In this document: positions 61,640-64,000 of the stretch, piece by piece
Position numbering within the stretch: the first letter of the stretch is position 1
Layout of the letters: every line of letters starts with the position of its first letter
NCBI GenBank assembly: GCA_963662175.1
Contig: OY759219.1
Coordinates: forward strand, 25,958,908 to 26,022,907
Length of the DNA stretch: 64,000 nucleotides
Source: Aradus depressus
Taxonomy: Eukaryota > Arthropoda > Insecta > Hemiptera > Aradidae
Direction of reading: 5' to 3'
Program-made: the position numbers and the translations under genes
Notes under the pieces: generated by a model
Databases searched by the model: none
The model's input: the letters and a program-made list of their open reading frames with translations, nothing else
What the model was told of the DNA's origin: nothing

Positions 61640-61985
61640 CATTGTGACTTGAAGAAAGGACGTAAGAACGACCCGAAATGTTGTCGTGAAAACACTTCAA
61701 GACAAGTTATTAAAAATTATTACTATCGTAATTTTAATTAAATTAACAATATTATCTATTGTATTTATTAATATTTTTATTTTTATACTCATATATTCAA
61801 GTATTTATTTATTTATTTTAAGTAATATTGTTTATTCTAATACATGTGTACCAGACTATAAGAGTTAATATCTGTTTAGAAATCTAATTTATAAGCTATC
61901 TTAATGTATAATTTCTTATGACATATCCTATTGCCATATTATGGTTTAAGGGAAATAATTTTATTAATATTATTGTTATGGTTGT
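61640..61985 (+). repeat. Repeat E, copy 2
   Basis: CTTGAAGAAAGGACG...CGAAATGTTGTCGTGAAAA (61648 onward), a T/A-rich middle (CATATATTCAAGTATTTATT), AATCTAATTTATAAGCTATC, TTCTTATGACATATCCTATT and GGGAAATAATTTTATTAATA. Collinear with 48171-48880 minus its SINE. Confidence 0.6.
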
Positions 61986-61994
61986 ACGACTGTG

Positions 61995-62250
61995 AATATA
62001 TATAATATATATGAAGTTAAGATTGTAAATCCATCGGTTGAGGGGAAGATGGGATCAGAGGGGATCTCAACTCGAAAATCCCAATAATCGCCGATGTAAT
62101 GAATGTGTCGACTCAAAATTTAATACGAAGATTCAGAAGCCTCTATGTAAGCAAATATCGATGTTGAACCCAAACGATCGTTTGGTTTTGGAGGGAAACT
62201 GAATTGTTGAAATCATACTGGGAAAGTATAAATGACTCAATCTAACGAAA
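61995..62250 (+). repeat. Dispersed repeat D
   Basis: TCGAAAATCCCAATAATCGC, CGATGTAATGAATGTGTCGA, AGCCTCTATGTAAGCAAAT, CCAAACGATCGTTTGGTTTT and ATACTGGGAAAGTAT: right-hand half of the family. Confidence 0.6.
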
Positions 62251-62433
62251 AAAAAAAATAAATTAGTCATAATTTTTATGATAATTTCATCTGTCTGTTA
62301 CGAGAACCCAGGGTTTCAGGTTAACTTTATAGAAGGGTCTGTTTACATAATCCATATCAGGTATTCCAAGGGAGCCCTCAACCCTTCCACCCTATATTCC
62401 ATATTCCATATTATAATTCCATATTAATTAAGG

Positions 62434-62570
62434 ATGAAGGGATGCCGGGAATGTTTGGCAAGTCAAATGTCGGTCGCGGTAATCTCTCAGACAGATCCTC
62501 ACCCCCCACCAACTGGAGCCGTGGGAATTGGTCTCATTGGACCTTTCACAAAAATTAATTTAGACATGTC
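62434..62570 (+). pseudogene. Possible Gypsy integrase zinc-binding/core junction remnant
   Basis: Frame MKGCRECLASQMSVAVISQT continues through HPPPTGAVGIGLIGPF. CxxC followed some 30 residues later by (D)LIGPF recalls the HHCC-to-core junction of Ty3/Gypsy integrases. The His pair and downstream catalytic residues are absent, and the rest of the frame is a lysine run. Resemblance only. Confidence 0.3.
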
Positions 62571-62724
62571 AACCAAAATAGAAGAAAAAAAAAAAAAAAA
62601 AAAGAGAAAACCCTTTCAATTTGATGAAATTGAAGGAGACAGAACGAAAAATGTAGTTCGAAAAGGATATCAAAAGTATTTTATAATTAATTTTTTTACT
62701 TTCTTAAACCTATTAGTATAAAGA

Positions 62725-63727
62725 AGTATTGTAATCGTGCGAAAATCCGAGATCGAGGTTTCAGCTGATATTCACATTTCAAGGTCCCCTGAATACGTTT
62801 TGGCCATTTTTGCGTTCTCGCAGCTCTCTCTTGCAAGAACGAGTGTGGCTATGAACTGGAAATTTGGAATGAAGAGGTCACAAGTTCTAACATTCCTTCT
62901 GATTAGATTTTGGCCGTAATCGAACGAAAATTGAAACCACTTTCCTCGGACCTAACTAAATTTTACAAGGTACAGCTTAATTTTATGACCTAATCAAAAC
63001 TAGTTTCGAGTAATAGTTGTAGAAAATATTAAAATACATAATTTATATGAAATATGATTTTTTATAGGTCGTCCGGTTTTCCAGATACATGCCGAAAACC
63101 ATCTTGAAATGTAGTTTTGAAAAACATATTTTTTGACATTTCATAGATTTACCCGAAAACGGTACCATAATTGTTCCTTATAAAATTTCCAATCGCTAGT
63201 AACTCCTTTGATTTGAGGTAGGATCAATACGACACAAGTTATAAAATGTCTATAAGGTTAGGTTAGGTTTTATGACTCATGCCCGGACTTTAACTACGAG
63301 GTCATATCGTCTACTATCCGAGTGCTCTTTCGTCACTCTGGTGGATATGAGCCCGGCTCTACTGTGGGAGTCCTAAATTTTGCCTACCCTAAATTTTATT
63401 CATCTAGGGAGGGGTCTTTAACGAGTACTTGACATTGTACAGGCTCGGGACCATCGCTTAACGTCCCATCCGAAGGACGGCGTGCTTAAATTTATTTTAC
63501 CTCCCAGATAAAATAAACTAAGGGCCTCGGTCGACGAACCCACGTTCTTGAGCTTTCCTTTTCTTGAGCTCAGAAGTCAAGCATGCATACCTCTGATCTA
63601 CCGGCGCTCTCTGTGTCTATAAGGAATATATCTAAGTAATTTTTAAATCGTAACTCATAGCAACAAACATTAAAATATGGTTTATGCATTGGTATTTTTT
63701 TTTGAAAAAATTATAAAAATTAATAAA
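62725..63727 (+). repeat. Dispersed repeat C, copy 3, split by a SINE
   Basis: End motif GTATTGTAATCGTGCGAAAA, TCCGAGATCGAGG, then ATGAACTGGAAATTTGGAAT, AATCGAACGAAAATTGAAAC, AGTTGTAGAAAATATTAAAA, GGTCGTCCGGTTTTCCAG and CCATCTTGAAATGTAGTTTT; after the SINE, ATCGTAACTCATAGCAAC and AAATATGGTTTATGCATTGG. Collinear with 28490-29200. The 60-codon frame at 62737 is not a gene. Confidence 0.65.
63258..63613 (-). mobile_element. SINE-A, full length, inside C
   Basis: Tail TTAGGTTAGG, intact body; the head carries a local duplication (TTCTTGAGCTTTCCTTTTCT then TGAGCTCAG) and a lost T-arm piece (GGTCGACGAACCC). A perfect 11-bp TSD, TGTCTATAAGG, lies at 63247-63257 and 63614-63624. Confidence 0.92.
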
Positions 63728-63817
63728 AATATGTGACGTGGCCGTTACAGGCTTTTCTTATACCAACAACGCTTACAGATCACTCTTTTCTTCCCTTCCC
63801 CTTTTCGAAACCATTTC
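63728..63817 (+). mobile_element. FB left arm
   Basis: ATGTGACGTGGCCGTTACAG, CTTATACCAACAACGCTTAC and AGATCACTC; the right arm is absent. C precedes FB here exactly as at 28490-29300, so the C-FB junction is itself repeated. Confidence 0.65.
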
Positions 63818-64000
63818 TAAAACCCTTCAAGGGCGACACACGATTATTTTGTATTTTTTTTGTAATAATAATAATTTATTGACACATGTATCCAGTTGTC
63901 CTTTTTTCTTTATCGTTGTTTTATCAGTTTTTGTACTGAAATCCGTTAACCTTAACAATAGCTTATATCTGAAGTTTTCATCTATTATTTTCCCTTCAGT
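63818..64000. other. Window end, nothing recognised
   Basis: AT-rich, apart from CCCTTCAAGGGCGACACACG near 63824, a D body-like word. Confidence 0.4.

Noticed and set aside
14499..63275. TTAGG/CCTAA words, first taken as interstitial telomere repeats
   Set aside because: They occur only as the tails of SINE-A copies, two or three units long, and inside TSD boundaries. They are part of the SINE.

Overview
The window reads as AT-rich animal nuclear DNA, most probably from an arthropod, made almost entirely of transposable elements at different stages of decay. The evidence is what is present: Jockey- and R1-like LINE 3' ends, a tRNA-derived SINE whose tail often contains TTAGG-like units, pogo/Tigger and hAT relics, an LTR element, poly(A) tails and target-site duplications (TSDs). 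There are no operons and no ribosomal RNA, and no convincing host gene, so the species cannot be named from this sequence. Most short open frames in the window are chance frames in AT-rich repeats.

The main repeated unit is a SINE of about 340 bp (SINE-A here): a tRNA-like head with A and B boxes, a unique body, and a tail ending in CCTAACC repeats or ATAATAACTAAC. About 25 copies or fragments lie on both strands. Ten (starting at 9562, 12810, 14499, 18087, 37172, 48480, 48939, 50033, 58497 and 63258) have perfect TSDs of 11-15 bp. A second tRNA-like SINE lies near 38.3 kb.

Layout. 0-5.5 kb: three copies of a short dispersed repeat, tandem fold-back arms, a fold-back MITE, a Tigger relic and a 5'-truncated R1-like LINE with a 13-bp TSD. 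5.5-18 kb: a hAT transposase relic, a 77-bp tandem array, SINEs, a 33-bp periodic repeat, two Jockey fragments, a pogo MITE and a TA-flanked fold-back MITE. 18-25.3 kb: the best-preserved structure, a young LTR retrotransposon (18446-25086) with 1492-bp LTRs differing at only five positions and one 268-codon frame of unknown family, inserted into a fold-back element that also carries a SINE. 25-40 kb: a pogo relic with part of its transposase, dispersed families C and D, a near-perfect palindrome with 120-bp arms (33808-34060), and SINEs. 40.3-41.3 kb: a GC-rich tandem array of 119-bp units. 41.5-57 kb: a second TSD-flanked R1-like LINE, more SINEs and family D copies, an 8-bp-TSD hAT MITE, a 15-bp CACGTG minisatellite, a Tigger-type MITE and a broken gene for a conserved arthropod repeat-associated protein. 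57-64 kb: a LINE fragment, a Ty3/Gypsy integrase relic, SINEs and families C, D and E.

The elements interact mainly by parasitism and nesting. SINEs with LINE-style TSDs imply LINE-encoded machinery, and MITEs imply transposases encoded elsewhere. No intact autonomous element is present. The candidates least explained by known families are the non-autonomous LTR element and its orphan frame, the 120-bp-arm palindrome, the 119-bp array, and families D and E.
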